From Pseudomonas fluorescens HK44 (GTDB lineage: Bacteria > Pseudomonadota > Gammaproteobacteria > Pseudomonadales > Pseudomonadaceae): a stretch of DNA of 64,000 bases. This document shows, in pieces, positions 54,892-63,034 of the stretch. The stretch covers positions 62,001-126,000 of the forward strand of contig NZ_AFOY02000014.1 of the NCBI RefSeq assembly GCF_000217955.3. The letters are read 5' to 3'. The notes beneath the pieces were generated by a model, which searched no databases, was not told where the DNA came from, and saw nothing but the letters and a program-made list of their open reading frames with translations. The position numbers and the translations under genes are program-made. Position 1 is the stretch's first letter, and every line of letters starts with the position of its first letter.

Positions 54892-55836
54892 ATGATGTTC
54901 CCGGAGTTGAAAGGCTTGCCCTTGCACCGCGTGATGATGCGCACCGTCACCGAGTTCATCAATGACGAGATGTCGACGTATGCCTCGGCACTGGCCTATC
55001 AGATGCTGTTTTCGCTGTTTCCCTTCATTCTGTTTCTGATTGCCCTGATCGGTTTTCTGCATCTGCCGGACTTCTTTTCCTGGCTGCGTCTGCAATCGGA
55101 ATTGGTATTGCCGCCGCAAGCGCTTGAACAAGTGAACCCGGTGATCGACCAGCTCCAGCAATCCAAGGGTGGATTGCTCTCGGTGGGTATCGTCATCGCC
55201 CTGTGGACCGCCTCGGCGGGTGTGCGGCTGATGATGAGCGCGATGAACGCAGCCTACGATGTGGTCGAAGGCCGGCCGATATGGAAGCGCTTTCCGCTGT
55301 CGGTCTTCTATACCGTGGGTATCGCCGGCATGCTGCTGATCGCTGCCGCCTTGATGGTGCTCGGCCCGCAAGTGATGGAATGGATTGCGTCGCAGATCGG
55401 CATGGAAGAGTTCATCGTCACGCTGTGGACGATACTGCGCTGGCCGGTGATCGTCATTTTGCTGATGGTCGCGGTCGCATTGATGTACTACGTGATGCCC
55501 GATGTGAAGCAGCGGTTTCGCTTCATCACGCCGGGCTCGGTGCTGGCGGTGGTGGTGTGGATCATCGCTTCGCTGGGCTTTGGTTATTACGTCAAGACCT
55601 TCGCCAACTACAATGCCATGTATGGCAGTATCGGCGCGATCATCGTGTTGTTGCTGTACTTTTATATTTCCGCTGCGGTGCTGTTGCTCGGCGCGGAAAT
55701 GAATGCGGTGATCGATCACATGTCGACCGAAGGCAAACATCCCGGCGCAAAGGGCTTTGGCGAACACGACGAAAAACAACACGTTTCGGGACTGGGCCGG
55801 GACCACTCGCTCAACCCGACCACTGACGAAGCCTGA
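54892..55836 (+). CDS. YihY/BrkB-family inner-membrane protein
   Basis: Polytopic membrane protein of 314 aa with six hydrophobic segments (about 36-60, 97-118, 136-160, 184-204, 216-238, 246-272). It has the family signature [24 protein letters not shown] (about 26-49) and [32 protein letters not shown] (about 242-273). The family was once annotated as ribonuclease BN, which is wrong; its actual role is not settled. It is followed 2 nt after the stop by def, so translation is likely coupled. Confidence 0.9.
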   Translation: MMFPELKGLPLHRVMMRTVTEFINDEMSTYASALAYQMLFSLFPFILFLIALIGFLHLPDFFSWLRLQSELVLPPQALEQVNPVIDQLQQSKGGLLSVGIVIALWTASAGVRLMMSAMNAAYDVVEGRPIWKRFPLSVFYTVGIAGMLLIAAALMVLGPQVMEWIASQIGMEEFIVTLWTILRWPVIVILLMVAVALMYYVMPDVKQRFRFITPGSVLAVVVWIIASLGFGYYVKTFANYNAMYGSIGAIIVLLLYFYISAAVLLLGAEMNAVIDHMSTEGKHPGAKGFGEHDEKQHVSGLGRDHSLNPTTDEA

Positions 55837-55838
55837 CG

Positions 55839-56378
55839 ATGATCCGTGAAATTCTGAAAATGGGCGATGAGCGCCTGCTGCGTATTGCTGCGCCGGTGCC
55901 GGCCGAAATGTTCGACAGCCCCGAACTGTGGCAGTTGATCGATGACATGTTCCAGACCATGGAAAGTGTCGGTGGCGTCGGCCTGGCAGCCCCGCAAATT
56001 GGTGTCGACCTGCAACTGGTGATCTTCGGCTTCGAGCACAGCGAACGTTACCCGGACGCTGACGCCGTACCGCAGACGATCCTGATCAACCCGTTGATTA
56101 CACCACTTGATCCGACGCTGGAAGAGGGCTTCGAAGGTTGCCTGTCGGTGCCGGGGCTGCGGGGGGCGGTGGAGCGTTATCAGCATATTCGCTATGAAGG
56201 TGTCGACCCCAAGGGTGAGCCGATTGTGCGCATCGCTTCGGGGTTTCACGCCCGTGTGGTGCAGCACGAATGCGATCACCTGATCGGTCGGTTGTACCCG
56301 TCGCGGATCACCGACTTTCGCAAGTTCGGGTTTACCGAGGTGATGTTCCCGGATCTTGATCCGGCGGCTGATGATTGA
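55839..56378 (+). CDS. def: Peptide deformylase
   Basis: Removes the formyl group from nascent proteins using Fe2+ or a similar metal. The protein is 179 aa. Motif 1 [10 protein letters not shown] is about 46-55, motif 2 EGCLSVPG about 103-110, and motif 3 QHECDHLIG about 146-154. It starts [17 protein letters not shown]. Pseudomonads have several def genes, and this one lies outside the fmt cluster. It is probably co-transcribed with the BrkB-family gene. Confidence 0.94.
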   Translation: MIREILKMGDERLLRIAAPVPAEMFDSPELWQLIDDMFQTMESVGGVGLAAPQIGVDLQLVIFGFEHSERYPDADAVPQTILINPLITPLDPTLEEGFEGCLSVPGLRGAVERYQHIRYEGVDPKGEPIVRIASGFHARVVQHECDHLIGRLYPSRITDFRKFGFTEVMFPDLDPAADD

Positions 56379-56392
56379 CCCGAAATTTCACC

Positions 56393-56815
56393 TCAACCCG
56401 CTCCCACCGTTTGAAAACCCATGGCGATCATCGGCTTGTTGCGTTTATAGCGAGCCAGACGCTCGGCCAGTGCATAGGGCAACAACGGGTCGGCAGTAAA
56501 ACCATTTCGCTCATAAAATTCGCGCAAGTCCGGGTGGCAGAACAGCCACACGGGTGCCTTGATCTGCAACAGCGCCTGGGCCATCAACGCGCCCGCGATA
56601 CCTTGTCCCCGCAGGGCTGGGTCGACAAATAACCCCGTCAGCCAAAACCCCTCCGCCATCGGCCGCAAACAGAGCCCGGCGATGATCTCGCCACGCTTGC
56701 CAACCCACAGTTGAGCGTCGCGAACCGCTTTCATCGATGACTGGTGAGTGCGGTAAAACTTGTTCAGCAACGGCCACAGCGGCTCGGCAAGCTGGGTGTA
56801 CTGGGTATTGGGCAT
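56393..56815 (-). CDS. GNAT-family N-acetyltransferase
   Basis: Acetyltransferase of 140 aa. The acetyl-CoA motif is GLFVDPALRGQGIAGALMAQAL (about 66-87) and motif B ends in FYERNGFTAD (about 105-114). The substrate is unknown. The ATG at 56815 gives the compact family length; the frame continues 26 codons upstream without similarity. It is convergent with def, with 14 bp between stops, and its start lies about 105 bp from the Lys-rich small gene on the other strand. Confidence 0.86.
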   Translation of the reverse strand: MPNTQYTQLAEPLWPLLNKFYRTHQSSMKAVRDAQLWVGKRGEIIAGLCLRPMAEGFWLTGLFVDPALRGQGIAGALMAQALLQIKAPVWLFCHPDLREFYERNGFTADPLLPYALAERLARYKRNKPMIAMGFQTVGAG

Positions 56816-56919
56816 GTGCGAGAGGGTCACTGCGAAAAATGGGCCTATTATAAAAGAACCAACGCTGCGAGATAGGTGTATACCTGATCTCATATTTCCC
56901 AGTTGGTGGAGCGTGCATC

Positions 56920-57030
56920 ATGAGCAAAGGCATGGATTCGAAGAAAGCGGCGAAAAAGAAACCGACCAAGACCGCCGTTGAAAAACGCGCTGACAAAAAG
57001 GCCAAAAAGGTCGGTGTGTTCGGGCACTGA
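56920..57030 (+). CDS. Small Lys-rich basic protein, 36 aa
   Basis: An ATG at 56920 with GGTGGAG 8-9 nt upstream opens a 36-codon frame rich in Lys and Ala (about 14 Lys), with KKAAKKKPTKTAVEKRADKK in the middle and ending VGVFGH. This composition recalls nucleic-acid-binding or ribosome-associated micropeptides, but I cannot assign a family. A stem-loop begins 12 bp after the stop, which supports a real transcription unit. Confidence 0.6.
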   Translation: MSKGMDSKKAAKKKPTKTAVEKRADKKAKKVGVFGH

Positions 57031-57041
57031 GCCCGCTTTGA

Positions 57042-57064
57042 CGGAGCCCGGCAATCGGGCTCCG
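57042..57064 (+). terminator. Hairpin after the Lys-rich small gene
   Basis: Perfect 9-bp stem CGGAGCCCG / CGGGCTCCG with a GCAAT loop, 12 bp after the stop. The T tract is missing, so termination may be weak. Confidence 0.6.
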
Positions 57065-57070
57065 CGTTCA

Positions 57071-57210
57071 CTACCAGGTTACTAACCCATCGATCTGCTG
57101 AACCCGACCCTCGGCCAGATGGGCGAAAAACACCAAAAACCGCGCGAAGTCGCGCAAGCCTTCCAGCTCAGGTCGCGACGAAAGTCAGTAGCGGTTTCCA
57201 GGTGCGTCAT
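57071..57210 (-). pseudogene. Possible relic of a small gene
   Basis: On the minus strand an ATG at 57210 gives MTHLETATDFRR, and in the next register the sequence continues RPELEGLRDFARFLVFFAHL... to a TAG at 57071. The two segments read like one protein-coding stretch interrupted by a frameshift. No family is recognised. It may be a decayed gene or chance. Confidence 0.3.
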
Positions 57211-57227
57211 TCACCGGTGATCAATCT

Positions 57228-57836
57228 TCAAGCGTGTGCCACTTCCGCCGCCAGCGCCTCGCTTACGGCAGGCCGTGAGCCAATCCGCGCCTGAAAACGC
57301 TCCAGCGGCGGCCATTGCTTCAGGTCGATATCAAACAAGGACGTCCACCGCAGCACGGTAAACAGATAGGCATCAGCGATGCTGAAGCGTTCGCCCAGCA
57401 GATAATCCTGTTGTTCCAGTGTCTGGGTCAGCACGGCAAACCGCTTGAACAGTTTCTCCTTGAAAAGCGCTTTCACCTGATCAGGGAACTGCGCATTGAA
57501 CAGCAGTCCCAGAGCGCCGTGAACCTCACTCGAAATAAAGTTCAGGACTTCCTGCAAACGCACTCTTTCCCAGGATCCGCACGCCGGTGCAAGGTCGGCA
57601 AGCGGGCGAAGATCAGCAAGGTATTGGAGGATTGCCGGTCCCTCGGTCAGCACATTGCCGTCAGCCAGTTGCAGCGCCGCGACATAGCCTTTCGGGTTGA
57701 TCGCAAGAAAGTCGGCACCGTCGCCGGTCCTCTTCGTGCGGTTGTCAACGCGGACCAGCTCGAATGGTAACTTCAGCTCACGTAGAACAATGTGCGGTGC
57801 AAGGGAACAGGCTTGAGGCGAAAAATACAACTTCAT
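57228..57836 (-). CDS. Glutathione S-transferase family protein
   Basis: GST of 202 aa. The N-terminal thioredoxin-like domain (1-80) starts MKLYFSPQACSLAPHIVLREL, with the YFSPQACS catalytic region typical of beta-class bacterial GSTs, and has LTEGPAILQYLADL (about 62-75). The C-terminal helical domain follows (about 88-195). It is divergent from a LysR-type regulator 99 bp away, so the regulator probably controls it. The substrate is unknown. Confidence 0.9.
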   Translation of the reverse strand: MKLYFSPQACSLAPHIVLRELKLPFELVRVDNRTKRTGDGADFLAINPKGYVAALQLADGNVLTEGPAILQYLADLRPLADLAPACGSWERVRLQEVLNFISSEVHGALGLLFNAQFPDQVKALFKEKLFKRFAVLTQTLEQQDYLLGERFSIADAYLFTVLRWTSLFDIDLKQWPPLERFQARIGSRPAVSEALAAEVAHA

Positions 57837-57935
57837 GATCAGGGCTCCAGGTGAGGATTTTGATCAGTGTCATAGTCGCCCACGCACTTCGTAAAATTAA
57901 TCTTTCAGACAACAGCCATAAGGACAGCTACTACG

Positions 57936-58814
57936 ATGATGAACCTGATGCATTGGCGGATGCTGGTGGCTATCGCCGACACGGGCAACATTACTCGCGC
58001 TGCCGAACATGTGGGCATGACTCAGTCAGGTGCCAGTCAAGCGTTGGCCTTGCTTGAGGACATGCTCGGTATCCAACTGTTTGTCCGGGAAAACCGTCAG
58101 ACCTTGCCAACGGCGGTCGGAGTACGCGTGATCGAACAGGCGCGGGTGATGCTCCAGGCCCATGAGACCATCCGGGCCACTGCCGACGCGGCGCAGGACA
58201 TTCAGCGTGGCACGATCCGCCTGGCCAGTTTTCCGATGGTGCTCGCAACGTTGCTGCCGCCGCTGTTGCGCCAGTTCAATCAGCTTTATCCCGGTATTGA
58301 GGTGGTGGCGCTGGAGGTCAGCGACAACGAAGTCGAAGCATTGCTCGGTGCAGGTCTGGTTGATCTGGGCGTGGTGCTCAATCCTCCACTTGAACGTAAC
58401 GCCGGAATATTGGGACGCGATACCTGGGTCGCGGTGCTGCCAATGGCGCATCCATTGGCCCGAGGAAAGCACGAATACGGATTGAGGTTGGAGGCGTTGG
58501 TCGGGCAGCCGTTCGTGCTGGCCACCGGCGGTTGCAGCGTCAATGCCCGCAGCCTGGCAGCGGATGCAGGTCTTGCGCTGCTTGATGTCCGGGTTGAAGT
58601 TCGAGAGTGGGGCAGTGCGTTCACGCTGGTTCGGGAAAACGTCGGAGTGACGCTGGTTCCGGAAATGACCTTGCCAGCCAATCGCAAGGGGTTGCGTGTG
58701 TTGCCGTTGGCGGTGCCCATTCATCGAGAGTTTGCGCTGGTCGCCACACCGCTCAGGGAACCCTCTGCGGCGGTCCAGGCGCTGCTGGCGATGCTCCATC
58801 CTGCGGCGCTCTGA
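57936..58814 (+). CDS. LysR-family transcriptional regulator
   Basis: Regulator of 292 aa with the N-terminal helix-turn-helix (about 6-65, ADTGNITRAAEHVGMTQSGASQALALLEDMLGIQLF) and an effector-binding domain (about 90-290, LASFPMVLATLLPPLLRQF, LVDLGVVLNPP). It starts MMNLMHWRMLVAIAD. It is divergent from the GST gene, the usual LysR layout, and probably regulates it and itself. The inducer is unknown. Confidence 0.9.
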   Translation: MMNLMHWRMLVAIADTGNITRAAEHVGMTQSGASQALALLEDMLGIQLFVRENRQTLPTAVGVRVIEQARVMLQAHETIRATADAAQDIQRGTIRLASFPMVLATLLPPLLRQFNQLYPGIEVVALEVSDNEVEALLGAGLVDLGVVLNPPLERNAGILGRDTWVAVLPMAHPLARGKHEYGLRLEALVGQPFVLATGGCSVNARSLAADAGLALLDVRVEVREWGSAFTLVRENVGVTLVPEMTLPANRKGLRVLPLAVPIHREFALVATPLREPSAAVQALLAMLHPAAL

Positions 58815-59212
58815 TCATCGACAAAAAGATGGCCTATTGATGGCCTTGCATCCGTGGCGTTGCTGTCTATGCTCACATCGTAACTACTGATGCCGGTCAA
58901 ATTATAAAGCGTCGAAGTCTCAATACCTCAGCCTGATTGTGCTTGAATCAGCGTTTTGCGGCCGGCTGTAAATTGAATGATCGATAAGAGTGCGCAACGC
59001 AAGGCACTGCGGTGAATAGGAAGGTTTCTTAGAGGGAGTTACTTGTGGACGTTGGGTTGACCCGTATGCGGGTCGTCAAGAAAAGGATGGCTTGATAAGA
59101 GCGTTGCGTTATGGACACTCCGATTAATCATCATTGATCACCTGACTCTTATCCTTCGTGTGAGGATGCGTTTGCCTGTTCTGTGGAAAGTCGTCGTAAG
59201 TCCAGTGAAAGA
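58815..59212. other. Intergenic before the MITE-like element
   Basis: About 400 bp with no credible gene. Visible structures are a short palindrome GACCCG-TATG-CGGGTC at 59059-59074 and repeated GATAAGAG words (about 58982, 59094 and inverted near 59148). Their role is unclear; they could belong to the promoter region of the downstream PAS-MCP gene that the element now separates. Confidence 0.35.
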
Positions 59213-59482
59213 CTAGGGTCTGTTGACGTTTGGTGGCGAGCCGCGTTGCTGGGCCAACGTGTGCGAGGCAAGGCGCGGGATGCCGCTAATGGTTGTTCCC
59301 TTGGCAAATCCTGCAACGCAGCCTCGCGCACGTTGGCACGCAACCCGAAGGGACGGGGCCCGCTTGGTGCAGGGCTGCGTTACTCGGAACTTATTTGGAA
59401 CAACCAAACCGCGTTCCTCGCGCCTTGCCCTGCACCAAGCGGGCATCCGTCGCGGCCGCCACCAAACGTCAACAGACCCTAG
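59213..59482. mobile_element. MITE-like element with 24-bp terminal inverted repeats
   Basis: A 270-bp segment bounded by perfect inverted repeats. The left end at 59213-59236 begins CTAGGGTCTGTTGACGTTTG, and the right end at 59459-59482 is its exact complement. The outermost CTAG at each end could be a target-site duplication of the YTAR type made by IS5-group transposases. The interior has no full transposase gene. Internal inverted stretches such as GCGCACGTTGGC add secondary structure. It lies 43 bp upstream of the PAS-MCP gene. Confidence 0.8.
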
Positions 59483-59525
59483 GAACTTCCATTCATCAAA
59501 AGACAGCGCTGAAGGTGATACCACC

Positions 59526-60845
59526 ATGTTCAATCGACACCGCAAGTCTGACCTGCTTGAGATAGAGCGATTTAGCTGCGCGTTGACCGAGGCCAATGCC
59601 AAGTTGGCGGCGATCAGCCGCTCCATGGCAATAATCGAGTTTGATCCCACGGGTGTGATCCTCGAGGCCAACGAGAACTTTTGTAAGGCTGTCGGCTATT
59701 CCATTGAGGAGCTGCGCGGCAAGCATCACCGGATTTTTTGTGAAGAAGAATACGCCAAGAGCGAAGATTACCAGCGCTTCTGGCGCGAGCTGGGTCGTGG
59801 CGAATACAGCAGCGGCACCTTTTTGCGCTTGAACAAGAGCGGCAAGGAAGTCTGGCTTGAGGCCAGTTATATGCCGGTGATCGGAACTGACCGGCAGGTA
59901 CGAAGCGTGATCAAGGTGGCGGCAGATATTACGGCCCGAATCAATAAAGAGCATGAAAACCAGAGCGTAGTGAATGCCTTGGGGCGTGCCATGGCGGTGA
60001 TCGAATTCTCCCCCGACGGCAGGGTGATTACCGCCAACGATAATTTCTTGAAGACCATGCACTATTCGCTTAGCGAAGTAGTGGGTCAGCACCACAGCCT
60101 GTTCTGTCATCGATCGGAGAGCGAGTCTGCGGCCTACAAGGCGTTCTGGGCTTCGCTCAACCGTGGCGAATTCCATTCGCGTCGGTTTGAACGGGTCGAC
60201 AAACACGGTCGCATGGTCTTTCTTGAAGCTTCATACAACCCGATCTTCGATGCCAAGGGTCGCTTGTACAAAGTGGTCAAGTTCGCCAGCGACATCACTC
60301 GGCAAATGACCACGTTGCAGACCGCAGCCGAGTCGGCCCATTCAACCTCGGTGCAAAACGATGCGTGTGCCCAGAAAGGATCGCAGGTGGTGCAGCAGAC
60401 GGTGCAGATCATCGAAGAGATCTCCAGGGATCTCAACGAGGCCGCCCTCAGCATTGATGCCGTGAGCAAACAGTCCGACGTCATCGGCAGCATTGTTCAG
60501 ACCATTCGCGGTATCGCCGATCAGACCAATCTACTGGCACTCAACGCCGCTATCGAGGCTGCGCGGGCTGGCGAACATGGGCGAGGTTTTGCGGTGGTTG
60601 CCGATGAGGTGCGTAGCCTGGCGGCACGTACCAGCCATGCAACCGTGGAAATTGTAGAAGTGGTACGCAAGAACCACGACTTGTCCTTGAGTGCAGTGTC
60701 GAGCATGCAATCAAGTTTGAGTCGTACTGGACTTGGCGTGGAACTGGCCAATGAAGCGGGCGAGGTGATCCTGGAAATTCAGCAGGGTTCACGGCATGTG
60801 GTAGACGCCATCAGTCAGTTCAACTCGACATTGCAACTGGGTTAA
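59526..60845 (+). CDS. Soluble PAS-PAS methyl-accepting chemotaxis protein (BdlA-like)
   Basis: Cytoplasmic sensor of 439 aa without membrane helices. PAS1 (about 22-125, [21 protein letters not shown]) and PAS2 (about 145-250, [21 protein letters not shown]) are followed by a PAC-type FASDITRQM and a short MCP signalling domain (about 275-439) with the hairpin tip [34 protein letters not shown]. The domain order matches P. aeruginosa BdlA, which controls biofilm dispersal; whether this is the orthologue is unknown. The start at 59526 has AAGG upstream. The open frame extends back into the MITE-like element, but that part is not the protein. Confidence 0.88.
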   Translation: MFNRHRKSDLLEIERFSCALTEANAKLAAISRSMAIIEFDPTGVILEANENFCKAVGYSIEELRGKHHRIFCEEEYAKSEDYQRFWRELGRGEYSSGTFLRLNKSGKEVWLEASYMPVIGTDRQVRSVIKVAADITARINKEHENQSVVNALGRAMAVIEFSPDGRVITANDNFLKTMHYSLSEVVGQHHSLFCHRSESESAAYKAFWASLNRGEFHSRRFERVDKHGRMVFLEASYNPIFDAKGRLYKVVKFASDITRQMTTLQTAAESAHSTSVQNDACAQKGSQVVQQTVQIIEEISRDLNEAALSIDAVSKQSDVIGSIVQTIRGIADQTNLLALNAAIEAARAGEHGRGFAVVADEVRSLAARTSHATVEIVEVVRKNHDLSLSAVSSMQSSLSRTGLGVELANEAGEVILEIQQGSRHVVDAISQFNSTLQLG

Positions 60846-60923
60846 AACGTCATGCAACTGAAAGGATCTTCGATCGAGTGTTATTACTTGATCGAGAATC
60901 CTTTTTGTCGTTCTAGCGACTAT

Positions 60924-62834
60924 TTACGAGTGCACACGAAGCGGGTTGCTCAGACGACCCACGATATCGAGCGCGCTGTCGAGCAAGCGCATACGCATGA
61001 ACGATTTGGCCGGCCAGTCCTGTTTCAACAAGGCCAGACGCTCGATTGTCCAGCGCTGTGGCTCGACCCGTTCGCGCAGGTGGTCAAAGCAGTCACCGAC
61101 CTGAATGGCCAACTCATTCCAAAGTGCATCTTCCGGCATCTTCCAATGCCGGGTGCAGAGTAGAACCAGCTCCCCGAGATGGCACATGAAGGTGGTGTGC
61201 AGGAGTTTGTCGCGCACGAAGTCCGCATCGTCATACAGCGTCATTTGCGGGTCATGCAACTGAAGGTCGAGGCCTTGCCGGTGCAAGGTCTGGCGGTGAA
61301 TCCGAATGTCGCCGAAGTCACGCACCATCAGTCGGCTCAACTGTCCCTCGGCGCTCATGACCATGAAGCTGTTCTGCTGGTGCGCCTCGAACGCGACCCC
61401 GTAGATCAGGTACAGACCGAGCAATCCGGGAACGGCGATCGATAGGTAGTCACGGAAAAAACGCAGCAGTTCCGGTCTGCCGTCGCCTTCTTGGGCCAAC
61501 CTGACCCACTGGCGCAGTAATGGTTGTCCATGTTCATCCAGGGCGAACAGGCTGCCAACGGGCACGGCCATTTCACCCGGCTGCAACAAGTTCAATGGGT
61601 TGTCCCGGTAAAGCACCGCCAGGTGCCGGGAGCGTTGGTCATCCGCCGGTTGCTGCGCGTAATGCACGCCGATACGTTCCGGCACGATGTTCAACACGGC
61701 TCGAATCTGCGGCTCCTGCTCGAGTATTCGCAGCAACAATCCGCTGACCCTTGGCCCCATGCGTGCGGAGCGTGGTGAGAGGGTGCGTTGCACGCTGGTC
61801 AGTCGCAGCGCCACCGGAAGCTTGACCATCGGTGAACTGCGGTTTGCATTGGGCGCCAGGGTGCGAAACGACATGGTCGGCTGACCGGTGAACGCAATGA
61901 TGGTGGTCACGACCAGTACGCGGTCGGCCATCTCGCGAGCAAACGAGCGCGGTAGCTCCTCTGCGGCTTGCCACGGATGGACGGGGAGGGGCAGGTAGTC
62001 ATCCGGGTCCAGACCGCTGGCCCGCAGACACCCGATCAATTGCTCGGCCGCAAGCGGGAAATGCCCTTGCCACCAGTCGCGGTAATGCTCGGGTTCGCTC
62101 AATGATTCGACGTGAGCCCATTGCCGATGCAAAGCGCACAGGACGACGGGCACGCAGGCTTCGAATTCCGGTGAAAGCGCAATGACCTCGGAGGGGCTCA
62201 AGCCAAGCTTGGTCTTGTAGTTCGGGTGCCAGGGATGACCCAACGAGCCCCATTGCTCAAGCATTGATGTCGGGTTCGGGTGGGTGGGTGGGCCTCGGAG
62301 CCAGGCCAGTAAGTTGGTGTCATCGGCATGCTTGAACTGCTCGCGAAGCTGTCGGCTCCAGCCGTGGTGAAAGGCCTGACTCAAGGTGGCGTTGCAGAAG
62401 CTGTCGTCGAGCTCCTCGGCCAGGCGAACGAGCACTTCGGGCGACGGCAATGGGTCAAGTTGCGCACTGAGCAGGCTCAGCAACTGTGAAGGAAACAACA
62501 GCTTTTGTACCGGGCATTCAGAGCGATGCACAGTAATGCTGCCTTGCAGGTCCCAGCTGTTCATCCGCGCGGGGATCAGTCCTTCGAAGCACAGCCGGGC
62601 GCCATCGAGCAGCGTGAGCCAGTGCATCGAGCCCTTGGCTTGCAGGGCTTGGGGATTGAGCAGGCCTTCGCGCAGCAGCGCTTGCAACAAACGCTGAAAG
62701 CTTGCGCGGGTGCTGGGTTCGAGCGTATCGGCCAGATGGCCAAGGTTTATCCGGCGAGACGTGAATGCCTCGGTCGCCAGGGCTTCGCTCCAGCGTGAGA
62801 GTAACCCTTGCTGTTTTTGCGGGTCCGTGTGCAT
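60924..62834 (-). CDS. IucA/IucC-family NIS siderophore synthetase
   Basis: NRPS-independent siderophore synthetase of 636 aa that would condense a carboxylic acid such as citrate with an amine or alcohol, using ATP. The IucA/IucC domain (about 190-430) has GHPWHPNYKTKLGLS, LPLPVHPWQ, MSFRTLAPN and KLPVALRLTSVQRTLSP. The C-terminal FhuF-like part (about 455-620) has AFEAHQQNSFMVM and DFGDIRIHRQTLH. AAGGAG precedes the ATG. Such enzymes normally work in clusters with a second synthetase, a decarboxylase and an exporter; none is in the window. It is convergent with the PAS-MCP gene. No Fur box is visible upstream. Confidence 0.92.
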   Translation of the reverse strand: MHTDPQKQQGLLSRWSEALATEAFTSRRINLGHLADTLEPSTRASFQRLLQALLREGLLNPQALQAKGSMHWLTLLDGARLCFEGLIPARMNSWDLQGSITVHRSECPVQKLLFPSQLLSLLSAQLDPLPSPEVLVRLAEELDDSFCNATLSQAFHHGWSRQLREQFKHADDTNLLAWLRGPPTHPNPTSMLEQWGSLGHPWHPNYKTKLGLSPSEVIALSPEFEACVPVVLCALHRQWAHVESLSEPEHYRDWWQGHFPLAAEQLIGCLRASGLDPDDYLPLPVHPWQAAEELPRSFAREMADRVLVVTTIIAFTGQPTMSFRTLAPNANRSSPMVKLPVALRLTSVQRTLSPRSARMGPRVSGLLLRILEQEPQIRAVLNIVPERIGVHYAQQPADDQRSRHLAVLYRDNPLNLLQPGEMAVPVGSLFALDEHGQPLLRQWVRLAQEGDGRPELLRFFRDYLSIAVPGLLGLYLIYGVAFEAHQQNSFMVMSAEGQLSRLMVRDFGDIRIHRQTLHRQGLDLQLHDPQMTLYDDADFVRDKLLHTTFMCHLGELVLLCTRHWKMPEDALWNELAIQVGDCFDHLRERVEPQRWTIERLALLKQDWPAKSFMRMRLLDSALDIVGRLSNPLRVHS

Positions 62835-63034
62835 GACATAAGACTCCTTGGGGCGATTAAAAGCAGCTCCAAACAGGCTATGACAAGCGCAAAAAAATCG
62901 ATGGCAAGCATTTCCGGCAAATCTGTAAGACGCATCCCAGGGTGTTGGCGGGAATGTCCGAGAGCAGGTTTTCAGGGGGGATTTACCAGGCTGCGACCTT
63001 TGTTCCTTGACGCTACCGCAGCCTGCACCAACAC
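62835..63034. other. Intergenic upstream of the NIS synthetase
   Basis: About 200 bp after the LacI-family gene. It contains the synthetase ribosome-binding site and presumably its promoter. I looked for GATAAT-type Fur words and found none convincing. Confidence 0.4.

Noticed and set aside
59223..59525. N-terminal 101-codon extension of the PAS-MCP gene
   Set aside because: It is encoded by the MITE-like element and its flank, has no PAS or MCP similarity, and a normal start with a ribosome-binding site lies at 59526.
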